Shown here piece after piece: positions 25,131-34,640 of a stretch of DNA of 64,000 bases. The stretch comes from Conchocele bisecta (Eukaryota; Mollusca; Bivalvia; Lucinida; Thyasiridae): assembly GCA_029237695.1 (NCBI GenBank), contig CM055271.1, positions 80,363,488-80,427,487 on the forward strand. The letters are read 5' to 3'. Below the pieces are notes generated by a model that worked only from the letters and a program-made list of their open reading frames with translations, was not told the DNA's origin and made no database searches. The number at the start of each line of letters is the position of its first letter. Position 1 is the first letter of the stretch. The position numbers and the translations under genes were made by a program.

Positions 25131-25450
25131 AGGTTGAAGTAACGGACCGAGGTCTATAAATACATTAAATATGCCTAAAAGCATCAATAAATGAAGAAAA
25201 AAATAAGCTAATCATTTTTTTTTACTCCCTCCATATATACTCCATTATCAAATATGCCTAAAAGCATCAATAAATGAAGAACAAAAATAAGCTAAACAAT
25301 TATTTTGTTTACTCCCTCCCTATACGCCATTATAATGGAGTATATGGAGGTAGTAAAAAAAAAATTGTAGCTTATTTGTTTTCTTCATTTATTAATGCTT
25401 TTAGGCATATTTAATGTATTTATAGACCTCGGTCCGTTACTTCAACCTTT
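25131..25450. mobile_element. 320-bp hairpin MITE with internal duplication
   Basis: Arms of about 75 bp run from AGGTTGAAGTAACGGACCGA to the inverted TCGGTCCGTTACTTCAACCT. Inside the left half, TATGCCTAAAAGCATCAATA is tandemly duplicated (about 25170 and 25253). Confidence 0.85.
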
Positions 25451-25687
25451 GGGTTCGGCGGTATATTCATAGGTAGGGTCCAGTTGCCCGCATCACAATA
25501 CTTTCTGTTAGGCCTTATCACATTTGAAGGGGCGAGTGGATGAATGTGGCGAATCTAAACTTTATTTTGGGTGCCTAACTAATATTGTTGAGCTGTATAT
25601 TTATTTTTCAATCGACATTAAGCATTGGAAAAAAAACAGATTAGCAAAAACTGTTTTAATTATACATTTGTATCTTATATCCAAACC

Positions 25688-25851
25688 CAATTGTACGTAA
25701 AAAACTATGTGTGGCCTCAATTGTACGTAAAGAACTATGTGTGGCCTCAATTGTACGGCCTCAATTGTACGTAAAGAACTATGTGTGGCCTCAATTGTAC
25801 GTAAAGAACTATGTGTGGCCTCAATTGTACGTAAAGAACTATGTGTGGCCT
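25688..25851. repeat. 30-bp minisatellite, about 5.5 units
   Basis: The unit is CAATTGTACGTAAAGAACTA plus TGTGTGGCCT; one copy is truncated near 25748. Because 30 is a multiple of 3, a minus-strand frame reads a 10-residue repeat (ATHSSLRTIE). I treat this as a by-product. Confidence 0.93.
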
Positions 25852-26358
25852 TAAAAAGTTGTTTATAATAATGAAAAATAACTAGCATTACAGACACTAG
25901 TTTTCTGCAATGGATGAAAGAACTCCAGATAAGCGTTGTGTCTAACGAGCATTATACCCATTCATTAAAATCGGAAATAAATTATCAAAAAATGAAACAA
26001 AGTGAATAAATTAACTTATTTGCAGCTCAACTAAGTGAATTTTCAACTTTATTACAGCATTTTCACTCCTCAGTCTGAAAATCAATGAGAATTTTCCAAT
26101 TTCTGTGAGTAAAATACTCACACTTTTGAAAGTCAAAATACACCAATACGCACCTTATCTGGAGCTCTGGATGGTAACTAATGTAATCGTATTAGAATGG
26201 AAACCTCTTTATACGTGGTCTATTTTATGATTCTTTCACAAGAAAAACGAATGTCCTGAATGTTCCTTACTGGCGTGTGCGTAGTACAAGTACAAGTACA
26301 AAAACTCTTAATTCACCCAGTCCATACAAAATGGCATCATGAGATACACGTTAATATT
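25852..26358. other. No gene seen
   Basis: No support for coding or RNA genes. There is one short GTACAAGTACAAGTACAA run near 26288. Confidence 0.45.
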
Positions 26359-26716
26359 ATAGGAATGAATGGCCTTTTTGTGGAATTTATCGGGACATAA
26401 ACTTGGAAAAGTCGCGGGAATACTGGACGAAGGCCGGAAGGCCTCGTCCAGTATTCCCGCGACTTTTCCAAGTTTATATCCCCGATAAATTCCACAAAAA
26501 GGCCATTTATTCCTTATAATTCCAACATTTGAAATAAATTCATCAAGAAAATGTGTTTATTTTCCGTTTTCTTAAGAATTATTTTAACTGCGCCTCACGG
26601 TTACGGAAAGTAGTTCGGCGTGGGAGTTTACTGGGATATAAATTTTGAACAGAGACTTGCTACGGGCCAATCAAATGTTAGGGAATTGTGTTTATATTTG
26701 TGTGCTGAAATTATAT
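26359..26716 (+). mobile_element. Family D element, forward copy
   Basis: Both modules are present: the hairpin to about 26516, then TATAATTCCAACA to TGCTGAAATTAT. It faces the inverted copy at 26761-27040 across 44 bases. Confidence 0.85.
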
Positions 26717-26760
26717 ATTGATACACGAAGCAAACAAGAATACTACAACGTCCATGGCTA

Positions 26761-27040
26761 TATAATTCCAGGACAAAACTATTTACACAATTCCCTAACA
26801 TTTGATTGGTCCGTAGCAAGTCTCTGTCCAAAATTTATATCCCAGTAAACTCCCATGCCGAACTACTTTCCGTAACCGTCAGGCGCAGTTAAAATAATTA
26901 TTAAGAAAACGGAAAATAAACACATTTTCTTGATGAATTTATTTCAAATGCTGGAATTCCGGCCTTCGTCCAGTATTCCCGCGACTTTTCCAAGTTTATA
27001 CCCCGATAAATTCCACAAAAAGGCCATTCATTCCTATAAT
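26761..27040 (-). mobile_element. Family D element, inverted copy
   Basis: Reads module 2 (ATAATTCCAGGAC...GCTGGAATTCC), then one arm of module 1 to TTCATTCCTATAAT, on the minus strand. The outer hairpin arm is deleted, as in the copy at 23471. Confidence 0.8.
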
Positions 27041-27051
27041 AGTACAGTATA

Positions 27052-27490
27052 CAAGGTTAATGATAACGTGGTTACAACAGCAAAAACAATGGCTGAGAGT
27101 GTTGAAAACGTTCCCACTCCAAAGTAAGTATTATTTGATTTTTCCCTTAATAGGCAACGGATTTTGATGAAATATGGCGAAGCAAACGCGTCTTCATGAG
27201 CTGCATTTGGTGGTCCTGGGAGTTCGGCACATGCTTCTGTCGTTTTTGCGAAGAATCGATTTCCGTGTTTGCAGACACGAAAATGTATGCTTCGCAAAAA
27301 CGCCAGAAGTTTGGCCAAAGTACCGAGACCACCAAAATGCAGCTTAACAAGACGCGTTTGATGCGCCATATTTCAATAAAATCCATTACATAATAAGGAC
27401 AAAATAAAATAATACTTTCTTTGAATCGGAGGGCTTCTGGAAGTTTCAGTACGTGTTGTTGTTGTTGTAACCACGTGATCCTACACCTTG
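27052..27490 (+). mobile_element. Family G element, copy 2, with exon-like ATG segment
   Basis: TIRs CAAGGTTAATGATAACGTGG and CCACGTGATCCTACACCTTG. ATG at 27089 opens 11 codons (MAESVENVPTP), then AA and GTAAGTATT, a consensus splice donor at 27124. Unspliced, the frame ends at the TAA inside the donor. Relative to copy 1 the exon differs by exactly 9 bases, keeping phase. Interior inverted arms carry AAATATGGCG...CGCCATATTT. Confidence 0.7.
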
Positions 27491-27607
27491 GTATTCTGAG
27501 GTGTTACACAATAATATAAGGTATGTAAAGTTACCCTCTTACCCCTTTATAGCGAAAACGCATAACCAAGTTATCTCCCCTGTCCACATTATCTGAGAGT
27601 ATATACT

Positions 27608-28570
27608 ACTGTCTGTTTCACGAAAACTGCCCAAATTGCACGGCCATATAAACAATTCAAAAACAATACTTTTTTTCGATAACATTAAATTTTATCAAAA
27701 ATTTAATTTAAGAATTATTTTATTTCTTGAAATTTGGTCAAATATTGATTTTATTACGAAAAAGGTATTTGTCTATGGGAATTGAACATGGGGGAAAAGG
27801 AGGTGGAGGAGCTGTGGGAGGAGTCAAAAAAACTTTCTTTTTTGGATATTGACTCTGCAACATGACTATAGTCTGTTTCACGAAAGCTGACCAAATTTTA
27901 CAGCTATATAGACAATTCAAAAACAATATTATTTTCGATAATATTAAATTAAATGAAAATTTAAGAATGAGCCTTCTTTTTATTTCGTGAAATTCGGTCA
28001 AATATTGATTTTATTACGAAAAATTGATTTCTCTATGGGAATTTAACATGGGGGAAAAAGTGGTAAGGAAGTGTGGGACGAGTCAAAAAACTAAAACATT
28101 TGGAAATTGACTCCGAAACCTGACTAGATAGCTTGGATATGATCTAACTAAGAAAACAAAAGTTAAATTTTAAAAATCGGTCCAGTATTTCTAAAATTCA
28201 AAAAAATGTCCCCATGTTAAATCCCCATAGACATCTTCACTCCGTGAAGACGTCTATGGGGATTTAACATGGGGAAATTGTTTTTTCGCAATAAAATCAA
28301 TATTTGACAAAATTTCACGAAATAAAAAGAAGGCTCATTCTTAATTTTTCCTTTAATTTAATATTATAAAAAGAAATCTTGTTTTTGCGTTGTTTATATA
28401 GCCGTAAAATTTGGGCACGTTTCGTGAAACAGACTATAGATAGCTTGGAAATGATCTAACTAAGAAAACAAAAGTTAAATTTTGAAAATCGGCTTAGTAT
28501 TTCTGAAATTCTAAAAATATTCCCTATGTTAAATAACCTCCATAGACATCTTAACATGGGGAAATTTATT
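27608..28570. mobile_element. Family F cluster: one complete copy flanked by partial copies
   Basis: The complete copy is about 27869-28436, from AGTCTGTTTCACGAAAGCTG to the inverted CACGTTTCGTGAAACAGACT. Its centre at 28210-28275 is a strong palindrome containing CCCCATGTTAAATCCCCATA. A truncated left copy (27608-27868) and a truncated right copy (28437-28570) adjoin it. No transposase is visible. Confidence 0.75.
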
Positions 28571-28656
28571 AATTAACCAAATTAGCTCCCCTGTACACAG
28601 TATATGATAGTATATACCCGAATATAACGCATGGGGAATGTGGATCACATAATCTG

Positions 28657-28822
28657 TAGCCTATTTCGCCAACATTGCAAGGTATACTTATCTAGCAAAG
28701 TACACTTTGAGGGAGAAATTTTCAATTTAAGGATAAATGTATTAATTTTTATTATACTGAATTTATTACATTATCACAGCCATTTTGGCTGTGATAATGT
28801 AATAAATTCAGTATAATAATAC
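28657..28822. mobile_element. Family H hairpin, truncated
   Basis: Begins TAGCCTATTTCGCCAACATT and runs to a 69-bp perfect-looking palindrome centred on CCATTTTGG at 28751-28819. The outer right arm is missing. Confidence 0.75.
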
Positions 28823-29019
28823 TGCATACATTTAATCATCAACATTAAAGCAATCCTTCAAGTTGTTGAAGAATGAATGAATTAATGTTTTCTTTCCATA
28901 ATATAGGACACCGGCCCACAATACAACATTGAAAAGGAATGATACACAATACCACATTACATCTACAAGTATATATAATGAATTGAGCGCATACATGATC
29001 ATGGACAAACTTTTCGACG

Positions 29020-29110
29020 TAAACGTATACGGACGGACGGACGGACGAACGGACGGAACATCAAGAACAACGCAATATGCCCCCGTTGCTATTTCATTGG
29101 GGGGCATAAA
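29020..29110. repeat. (ACGG)n tract and adjoining interspersed repeat
   Basis: ACGGACGGACGGACGAACGG is followed by AATATGCCCCCGTTGCTATT and TTGGGGGGCATAA, a combination I associate with a widespread bivalve repeat. Confidence 0.6.
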
Positions 29111-29113
29111 ACT

Positions 29114-29231
29114 TACCTCGGTGTTGTCTATCTATAAGGAAGGACGAAAGTGTGCAATCGGGGAATATTCACTACCTCGGTGTTGTCTATCTATAAGGAA
29201 GGACGAAAGTGTGCAATCGGGGAATATTCAC
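29114..29231 (+). repeat. 59-bp perfect tandem duplication
   Basis: TACCTCGGTGTTGTCTATCT...GGGGAATATTCAC occurs twice back to back (29114-29172, 29173-29231) with no difference seen. This points to a recent event or an assembly artefact. Confidence 0.93.
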
Positions 29232-29431
29232 GTTCGTGTCATTGCTAGACAAACACCTGAACATGGGGAAATGGGACAGCTGCATTTGCGAGCTACGCGT
29301 ACCACTGCCTGGCGCTGATCTTGCCAGTATTTATCAATGTCGTTGTTACAAAACGCGTGAATACTGTACATTGTACAAGAAAGCAAGCAGCTTGATTGAC
29401 TGAGCACGACGTGTGCTACTCACAAGCAAGT

Positions 29432-29473
29432 AGTTTAATTGGCTGTGCCTGCTCAGGCACAGCCAATTAAACT
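29432..29473. repeat. 42-bp perfect hairpin
   Basis: AGTTTAATTGGCTGTGCCTG and its exact complement are separated by two bases. Confidence 0.9.
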
Positions 29474-29524
29474 GCTTGATTGTGAGATGATATTGCAAAT
29501 TATTGTTCAGAAACGTTGACATCC

Positions 29525-29700
29525 GATTTCATCAAAATTGCAAAGTATACTTATCTAGCAAAGTATATTTTCAGGGAGTAATCGTTTATTTTTCCAAAAA
29601 TGCATTATTTCATATAGAACTAACCATTGTATATATTTGATGATTAAAAGTATGCAGAATTATTATACTGAATGTATTACATTATCACAGCCAAAATGGG
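29525..29700. mobile_element. Family H fragment
   Basis: CCGATTTCATCAAAATTGCA to TTATCACAGCCA corresponds to the left half of the full copy at 32370-32643. Confidence 0.7.
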
Positions 29701-29740
29701 GGTATAGTGAAGCAGCATTTCTACTCTGCAAAGAGGTTGT

Positions 29741-29996
29741 TTAACTGAGGCACGGCATGGGATTTTGTACCTTCGGGAATCTGCGTAATACGTTTACAAA
29801 ATATACAATATTTTCAGTAAATCACGTCAAAAGTTGAAACAATTGTCAGAGTACATGCGGAATTAAATCCCGCATGTACTCTGAAATTTGTGTCAACTTT
29901 TGAGTCTATTTATGCAAACTATTATAAATTTTATAAAAAGTATTTCATGAAATTACGCAGATGCCCGAAGGTACTAAATCCCATGTCGTGCCTTAA
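29741..29996. mobile_element. 256-bp hairpin element
   Basis: Outer arms TTAACTGAGGCACGGCATGG and CCATGTCGTGCCTTAA pair. The centre pairs CAGAGTACATGCGGAATT with AATCCCGCATGTACTCTG. The intermediate arms are weaker. Related centre at 20521-20600. Confidence 0.75.
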
Positions 29997-30049
29997 CACT
30001 GAGTTCATCGACACACAAATGCAAGAACAAGAGCTGGCAATTATTGTCT

Positions 30050-30300
30050 GTTCCACATGTTTTCTGCCGTGTATTGCGAAAATACATTCCTCTGGGAATT
30101 AACATGTGGCAAAAAGAAGTGGAAAGTGAGGAAAAGAGTCGCACAACGATAACAAAAATGGAAAGTGACTACGAAGCCTGGCTTGATAAATTGAAAATAA
30201 TGTGTCTACATGTAAGAAAAGAAATATTAGATTTGAAAATCGGCTCACAAATTCAAAAAATATTAAAATAAATATATATATTTTACATCTTTTTTTCTCA
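30050..30300 (+). mobile_element. Diverged family F fragment
   Basis: Order and wording parallel F at about 28010-28200: CTGGGAATTAACATGTGGCA, a GGAAAGTGAGGAAAAGAGTC stretch, and TTGAAAATCGGCTCACAAAT. A 75-codon frame rich in K and E (30044-30271) runs through it. Because the same region in other F copies is non-coding, I treat that frame as chance. Confidence 0.55.
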
Positions 30301-30591
30301 ATAAAATCACTCTTTTATGGAATTTGTTCAAATAAAGAAAGTTGGGGATGGTGACTTTGTGTTTATCATCAAAAAGTACTCACATTTACATGTTTCGTAG
30401 ATTTAATGTCTTTCTGTTTAATAGCCAAATATTCGTCAGCAGAAAAATGTGGAACAGACAGTTGGTGCAATTTCAAGATTTGCATTGTGACGTAATGTGC
30501 ACACTTATCATGAGCCCACATATTCACAACACCGAGTAAACCCAGTTTGTCATGTACGGTATTCAGAACTCGGTCGGAAAATGGCCATATA

Positions 30592-30735
30592 GCTAATAGT
30601 AGGTTACTGTCTTGAATGGGGAAAATATCTGGCAAGGCTTAGTAGGATTGATAATTTCCGTGCCGCGCCAATATGTTTTCCCATTCACGGCACTAACCTC
30701 CTATTCTATGTATCCCGTCAACACCTACACATAGC
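30592..30735. mobile_element. B+C double-hairpin element, decayed
   Basis: AATAGTAGGTTACTGTCTTG and the right B arm TTCCCATTCACGGCACTAAC are present. They are followed by the C left end TATCCCGTCAACACCTAC, then loss of similarity. Confidence 0.7.
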
Positions 30736-30900
30736 TGAACAGAATAGCCAACAATGCGGAACATGGGCGGTCTATATGTCGCAACGATAACCTGTCATGT
30801 TTTTGCCATATATGCCGACAGTCATCACATGGGCAATGGACTAGATGAACAAATCCAGAATTGTAGACGGTCCACAAGTGCATTAAAGATAATACTATAC

Positions 30901-31130
30901 TGCGATTGGAGAAATGGGGCGTATGCGGATTTTTTTGCGACCAGTGTAGATCCAGATCAGCCTGTGCATCCGCACAGTCTGATCTGGAGCTGCACTGTTC
31001 GCCAATCCATAAAAATAAATGCCCGTCATGCTTCTAACAAGCAATACATATGTGTATCCGGCTACAAGGGCGTGCTATATGATCAGGACCTACACTGGTC
31101 ACAAATCCAATAATGCCATTCTCCGGTCAC
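30901..31130. mobile_element. Family J inverted-repeat element, copy 2
   Basis: GCGATTGGAGAAATGGGGCG and the inverted CATTCTCCGGTCAC end the element. CCAGATCAGCCTGTGCATCC and CAGTCTGATCTGG form the subterminal palindrome. Confidence 0.75.
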
Positions 31131-31218
31131 GAACCCATGTGCATGCAGTCAAAACGTTTGCATGATAAGACCCGTGTAGTCCGGATGTCGGGCCCCTAAA
31201 ATGGCCTAACATTGCGTT

Positions 31219-31300
31219 GAGGTACAGGCGAACCTCCCCGAACGGCCACCTCTCTACAACAGCCACCTCTCTGTAACAGCCGCTATTTTATATCCCTTTT
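31219..31300. repeat. Interspersed repeat fragment
   Basis: GGCCACCTCTCTACAACAGC followed by CACCTCTCTGTAACAGCC looks like the end of a DNA-transposon family seen in invertebrates. Only one fragment is present. Confidence 0.35.
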
Positions 31301-31304
31301 TTCT

Positions 31305-31582
31305 TTAGCTTATATTTAACGGCGGCACTGGCTCTAGGACCTTGCATGCCGTCTCCCAAGAATGGGAGAAAGAACAGAGGTAGAGATTTTTGAGAGAAGC
31401 CGGTAATTCGTATTTACAGAGCAACTACGAATTATCGGTACCCATTTACAGCTGGGTGAACTGGAGCAGTGTGGATAAAGTGTCTTGCTCAAGGACACAA
31501 CGCACGCCGCTAGTCAGGCTCGAACCCACGACCCTTGGATCAGTAGTCCGACACACTAACCATTACGCCACGGCGCTCCACT
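31305..31582 (-). mobile_element. tRNA-derived SINE
   Basis: On the minus strand the 5' end (31582 downward) is tRNA-like: GTGGCGTAATGGTTAGTGTG as A-box region and GGGTTCGAGCC as B box. A conserved body follows, including TTGTGTCCTTGAGCAAGACA and CACCCAGCTGTAAATGGGTA, then a tail containing CCCATTCTTGGGAGACGGCA. This order is typical of metazoan tRNA-derived SINEs. The tail is shared with 36924-37067. Confidence 0.8.
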
Positions 31583-31589
31583 TTTTTAT

Positions 31590-31768
31590 TTTTCGTAAAT
31601 TGATGGATTTACATTTATTGAGCATAGACTGCATATGCAGCATATGCTCACTACATGTAAATCCAATAATTGTTTGCAAGAAAACATTGTTAATGTCAAA
31701 TTTACAGACTATCAGAAGTTTGCACTTACGAACATTTTAGTCGTACGAAGTTTAGTGAAACGGGCCTC
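31590..31768. mobile_element. Family I right-end fragment
   Basis: GATGGATTTACATTTATTGA through TTGCACTTACGAACATTTTA to GTGAAACGGGCC matches the right half of the intact copy at 56791-57012. Confidence 0.75.
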
Positions 31769-31910
31769 AGATCTTTGGAGTGGCCATTTTACTAGTGAAT
31801 ATAGAGTTCCGTAACATATTTATGGATGCAGCGGTTTCTTTTGCTAAACATATCCACAAGCGTACACATATGATGTCCTCAGTACATCTGTATAACCAAG
31901 CAGTTCCTTA

Positions 31911-32318
31911 TCCAGGCGCGGATCCAGGATTTCGGTTAGGGGGGGGTTGGGGGGGCGTAACTATTTTGCAATACTGACTATATTATCGAACGAGCTAAGC
32001 TCGTTCGATAATATAGTCAAGTATTGCCAAATAGTTGAGATAGCGCTAGGGGGGTCCGGGGGCATTCCCACCCGGAAAATTTTGCAAATCTACATCGCAT
32101 TTCCTGCGTTCTGGCGCATTTTGGAGCAAAAATATTGACACTGTCACAGTATGTTTAGACAAGATTTTTGATTGAAAACAATAAGAAAACGACCGAAAAA
32201 TGCATGGAAAACATGGCACTTGGCATGAAACGTGCCTTGTAACTTGTAAAAAAATCTTTACTCGGCGAATTTTAGGGGGGGCGTGCGCCGGGTCCCCCCC
32301 CCCCCTGAATCCGCCTAT
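31911..32318. mobile_element. G-rich inverted-repeat element with inner hairpin
   Basis: Starts TCCAGGCGCGGATCCAGGAT with a G run and ends with a C run and CTGAATCCGCCTATG. The ends are rough inverted repeats. A separate near-perfect hairpin (31967-32028, GACTATATTATCGAACGAGC and complement) lies inside and may be a nested MITE. Confidence 0.6.
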
Positions 32319-32369
32319 GTTATATGCGGCATATTCATTAACCGTTGTGACAACGACTGCTGTTTCCAG

Positions 32370-32643
32370 TAGCCGATTTCATCAAAATTGCCAAGTATAC
32401 TTATCTAGCAAAGTATACTTTGAGGGAGTAATCATTTAGTTTTCTCAAAATTCATTATTTCCTATAGAACGTATGCAGAATTATTATCCTGAATGTATTA
32501 CATTATCACAGCCATTTTGGCTGTGATAATGTAAAACATTCAGTATAATAAAAAGTAATAAATTTATCCTAAAATTGAAAATTTCTCCCTCAAAGTATAC
32601 TTTGCTAGATAAGTTTTCTTTGCAATGTTGGTGAAATAGGCTA
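32370..32643. mobile_element. Family H hairpin element, complete
   Basis: TIRs TAGCCGATTTCATCAAAATT and AATGTTGGTGAAATAGGCTA. The centre is a TTATCACAGCCATTTTGGCT palindrome. CAG flanks both ends (32367-32369 and 32644-32646). A paralogous unoccupied site at about 33696-33745 carries CAG once. A 3-bp duplication points to PIF/Harbinger-type mobilisation. Confidence 0.85.
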
Positions 32644-32802
32644 CAGATATGAAGCTGACTTTGTATTTCGAGCAGGAGTGCTAGCCTGCATGCAATGGAC
32701 GGTGATTTGTTGCCGGAGACAAAATAGATGCATTTTTTTCAGCAAGAGAAGAGTTTTCAAAAAGAGAGGAAGTAAAATTCCACACTGCTAGTACTCAGCT
32801 GG

Positions 32803-32935
32803 GGGCCGTTTCACTAAACTTCGTACGACCAAATTGTTCGTAAGTGCAAATTTAGGATCATCCGGAAGTTTCAATTGATGGATTTACATTTATTGAGTAT
32901 AGGCTACATATGCAGTTCCTTAAATGTGTCATGTT
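32803..32935. mobile_element. Family I left-end fragment
   Basis: GGGGGCCGTTTCACTAAACT through TCGTAAGTGCAAATTTAGGA to GATTTACATTTATTGAGTAT corresponds to one arm of family I. Confidence 0.75.
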
Positions 32936-32995
32936 CCATTAATCGTTGTGTCACGGTACGAATCTAGTATCTCGGGTGAGAAGATATGTGTCTGT

Positions 32996-33068
32996 GCCCG
33001 GTTAGCTAAGTCGGTAGAGCGACCGCCTTGTAAGCAGTAGGTGCCGGGTTCGAGTCCCGGGTCGGGTG
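32996..33068 (+). tRNA. tRNA-Thr(UGU)-like sequence
   Basis: A complete cloverleaf can be drawn. The 7-bp acceptor pairs GCCCGGT with GTCGGGT (including G-U pairs). The D arm is GCTA/GAGC. The anticodon stem is ACCGC/GCAGT with one C-A mismatch, around the loop CTTGTAA (anticodon TGT). The variable loop is AGGTG and the T arm CCGGG-TTCGAGT-CCCGG. A box TAGCTAAGTCGG and B box GGTTCGAGTCC fit the consensus. TTTT follows within about 10 bases as a possible Pol III stop. The downstream flank and T arm are repeated in inverted orientation at 33212-33281, so this may instead belong to a mobile element. Confidence 0.5.
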
Positions 33069-33281
33069 TATGTTTTGTCGGTGTATGTAGGATGTATCTT
33101 CCTGTTACATTTGGCCCCCAACGAGAGACCGTGACTGATGCATATACTCCTAGATTGTCCCACAGATAATCACTGTTCCCAAAATGTATGTAATTCGAGG
33201 ACGAATTTCAATTTAGCGGGGTGCCAAATGTAACAGGAAGAGACAAATATGCACCCGACCCGGGACTTGAACCCGGCACCT
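33046..33281. repeat. Inverted repeat joining tRNA-like T arm and CTTCCTGTTACATTTGGC
   Basis: The left arm (33046-33116) runs from GCCGGGTTCGAGTCCCGGGT to CTTCCTGTTACATTTGGCCC. The right arm (about 33212-33281) is its diverged complement. The junction TGTTACA plus TTTGGCCCCCAACGAGAG resembles an LTR end followed by a retroelement primer-binding site. That reading is tentative. Confidence 0.6.
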
Positions 33282-33325
33282 ATACATATATTCTATACTG
33301 AGTTAAGAGATCCGTACCATGACAT

Positions 33326-33695
33326 AGAGAATAGTAGGTCAGTGCCGTGAATGGGAAAAATATCCGGCAAGGCTCAATAATTTCTTGAGTGGTCACAACA
33401 TATACTTTGGTTCAGAAATAAGGAAAATAGATAGAGAATAGTAGGTTAGTGCCGTGAATGAAAAAAATATCTGGCAAGGCTCAGGAAACGGGATGGGCGA
33501 GGCTCTGCCGAGCACATCCCGTTTCCGTGCCGCGCCAGATATTCCTTTCCATTCATGGCACTAACCTACTATTCTATTTATCCCGTCAACACCTACAAAT
33601 GGCTGTAAAATGCAAAAATAGTATTGACTGGATATCAAAAATGTTTCACGGCACCGTGTTTCACGGCACATACGCACTGTGTTGACGGGATAAAG
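33326..33695. mobile_element. B fragment, L fragment and complete B+C element
   Basis: 33326-33375 is a left-end B fragment. 33390-33430 carries the L arm GAGTGGTCACAACATATACT. 33430-33577 is hairpin B, with the tip GGCTCTGCCGAGC. 33577-33695 is C, from TTTATCCCGTCAACAC to GTGTTGACGGGATAAA. Confidence 0.85.
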
Positions 33696-33745
33696 TTGTG
33701 ACAACGACTGCTGTTCTCTTTCCAGACATGAAGCTGACTTTATCA

Positions 33746-34420
33746 CCGCTTGTTATTGCATGAATAATTAGAAGTTGGGATGATTTTTTGGCTCAAACTT
33801 CTCACTGGTGGCATTGATGTCGTTCGCTCTGCCATCAGACTTGTTCTTATATATTTGCATATAGCTACAATAATTCGCCTCCGATATGTTATCTACGGCT
33901 AAAATTTGACCCATTCAAAAAATGAGAGCAATTGAAATGCATACCCAAACCTGTTGATGTTATGTTAAACTTTAGTAAACTGTATATTTTAAACCTTTAA
34001 ACAAATAATCTTTGAAGTCGAACTAGTAAATTGCCAAAAACAATAGAACAGGGAAATAATTTTCCCATGGAAGCCATCTTTTCTCTAGTTGTTGTTCAGC
34101 ATTCAACATAACGAAATGAAGCTTTCAAATTTGCAAGATATGCATGTAAATGTCAGATAAACACCTTGACACGGTAGAATAATCAATTTCTGCATGTGTA
34201 TATTAATAATTTATTGATACAGCTTTGATAGTTTTATATGGCTGACATATCAAACACGCCGGATAACCGATTGCAAATATCACTCTTCTATGTGTTACAT
34301 TAAAGAGATAGGGTTACATTGCTACCCTCGCGAGAGGTATGGAGCGGGATAGCAATTTTGTTTCTAATTTACATAGTGCTTTACTTCCAACGAAATAATA
34401 CAAACAGTATCATTAATAGG
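33746..34420. other. No gene seen
   Basis: AT-rich sequence without a supported feature on either strand. Confidence 0.45.
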
Positions 34421-34640
34421 TATAGTGGAGCCTCTCTAAACCGGACACCAAGAGAACACATGTGCTCATATTTTTGATGAGCTTCTTGGTCATTTATCTC
34501 ATGTGATAATGTCTGTTAGTGATAGCATAGCACACAACTATAACTCGGAATGATCAAATTTCTGATTTACAGTGAAACCTCTCTAAGCCGGACACCCTGG
34601 GGACCTCACAGGGTGTCCGGTTTACAGAAGTTCAATGTAC
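34421..34640. mobile_element. Family K mariner-like element, copy 2
   Basis: Starts TATAGTGGAGCCTCTCTAAA. It contains the hairpin TACAGTGAAACCTCTCTAAG...TTACAGAAGTTCAATGTA at 34567-34639. The inner tip CCTGGGGACCTCACAGGG is shared with the copy at 12725-12801. Confidence 0.7.

Noticed and set aside
25601..25897. 98-codon frame with ATHSSLRTIE repeats
   Set aside because: Product of the 30-bp minisatellite.
30044..30271. 75-codon lysine- and glutamate-rich frame as a small protein
   Set aside because: The segment aligns with non-coding family F copies.
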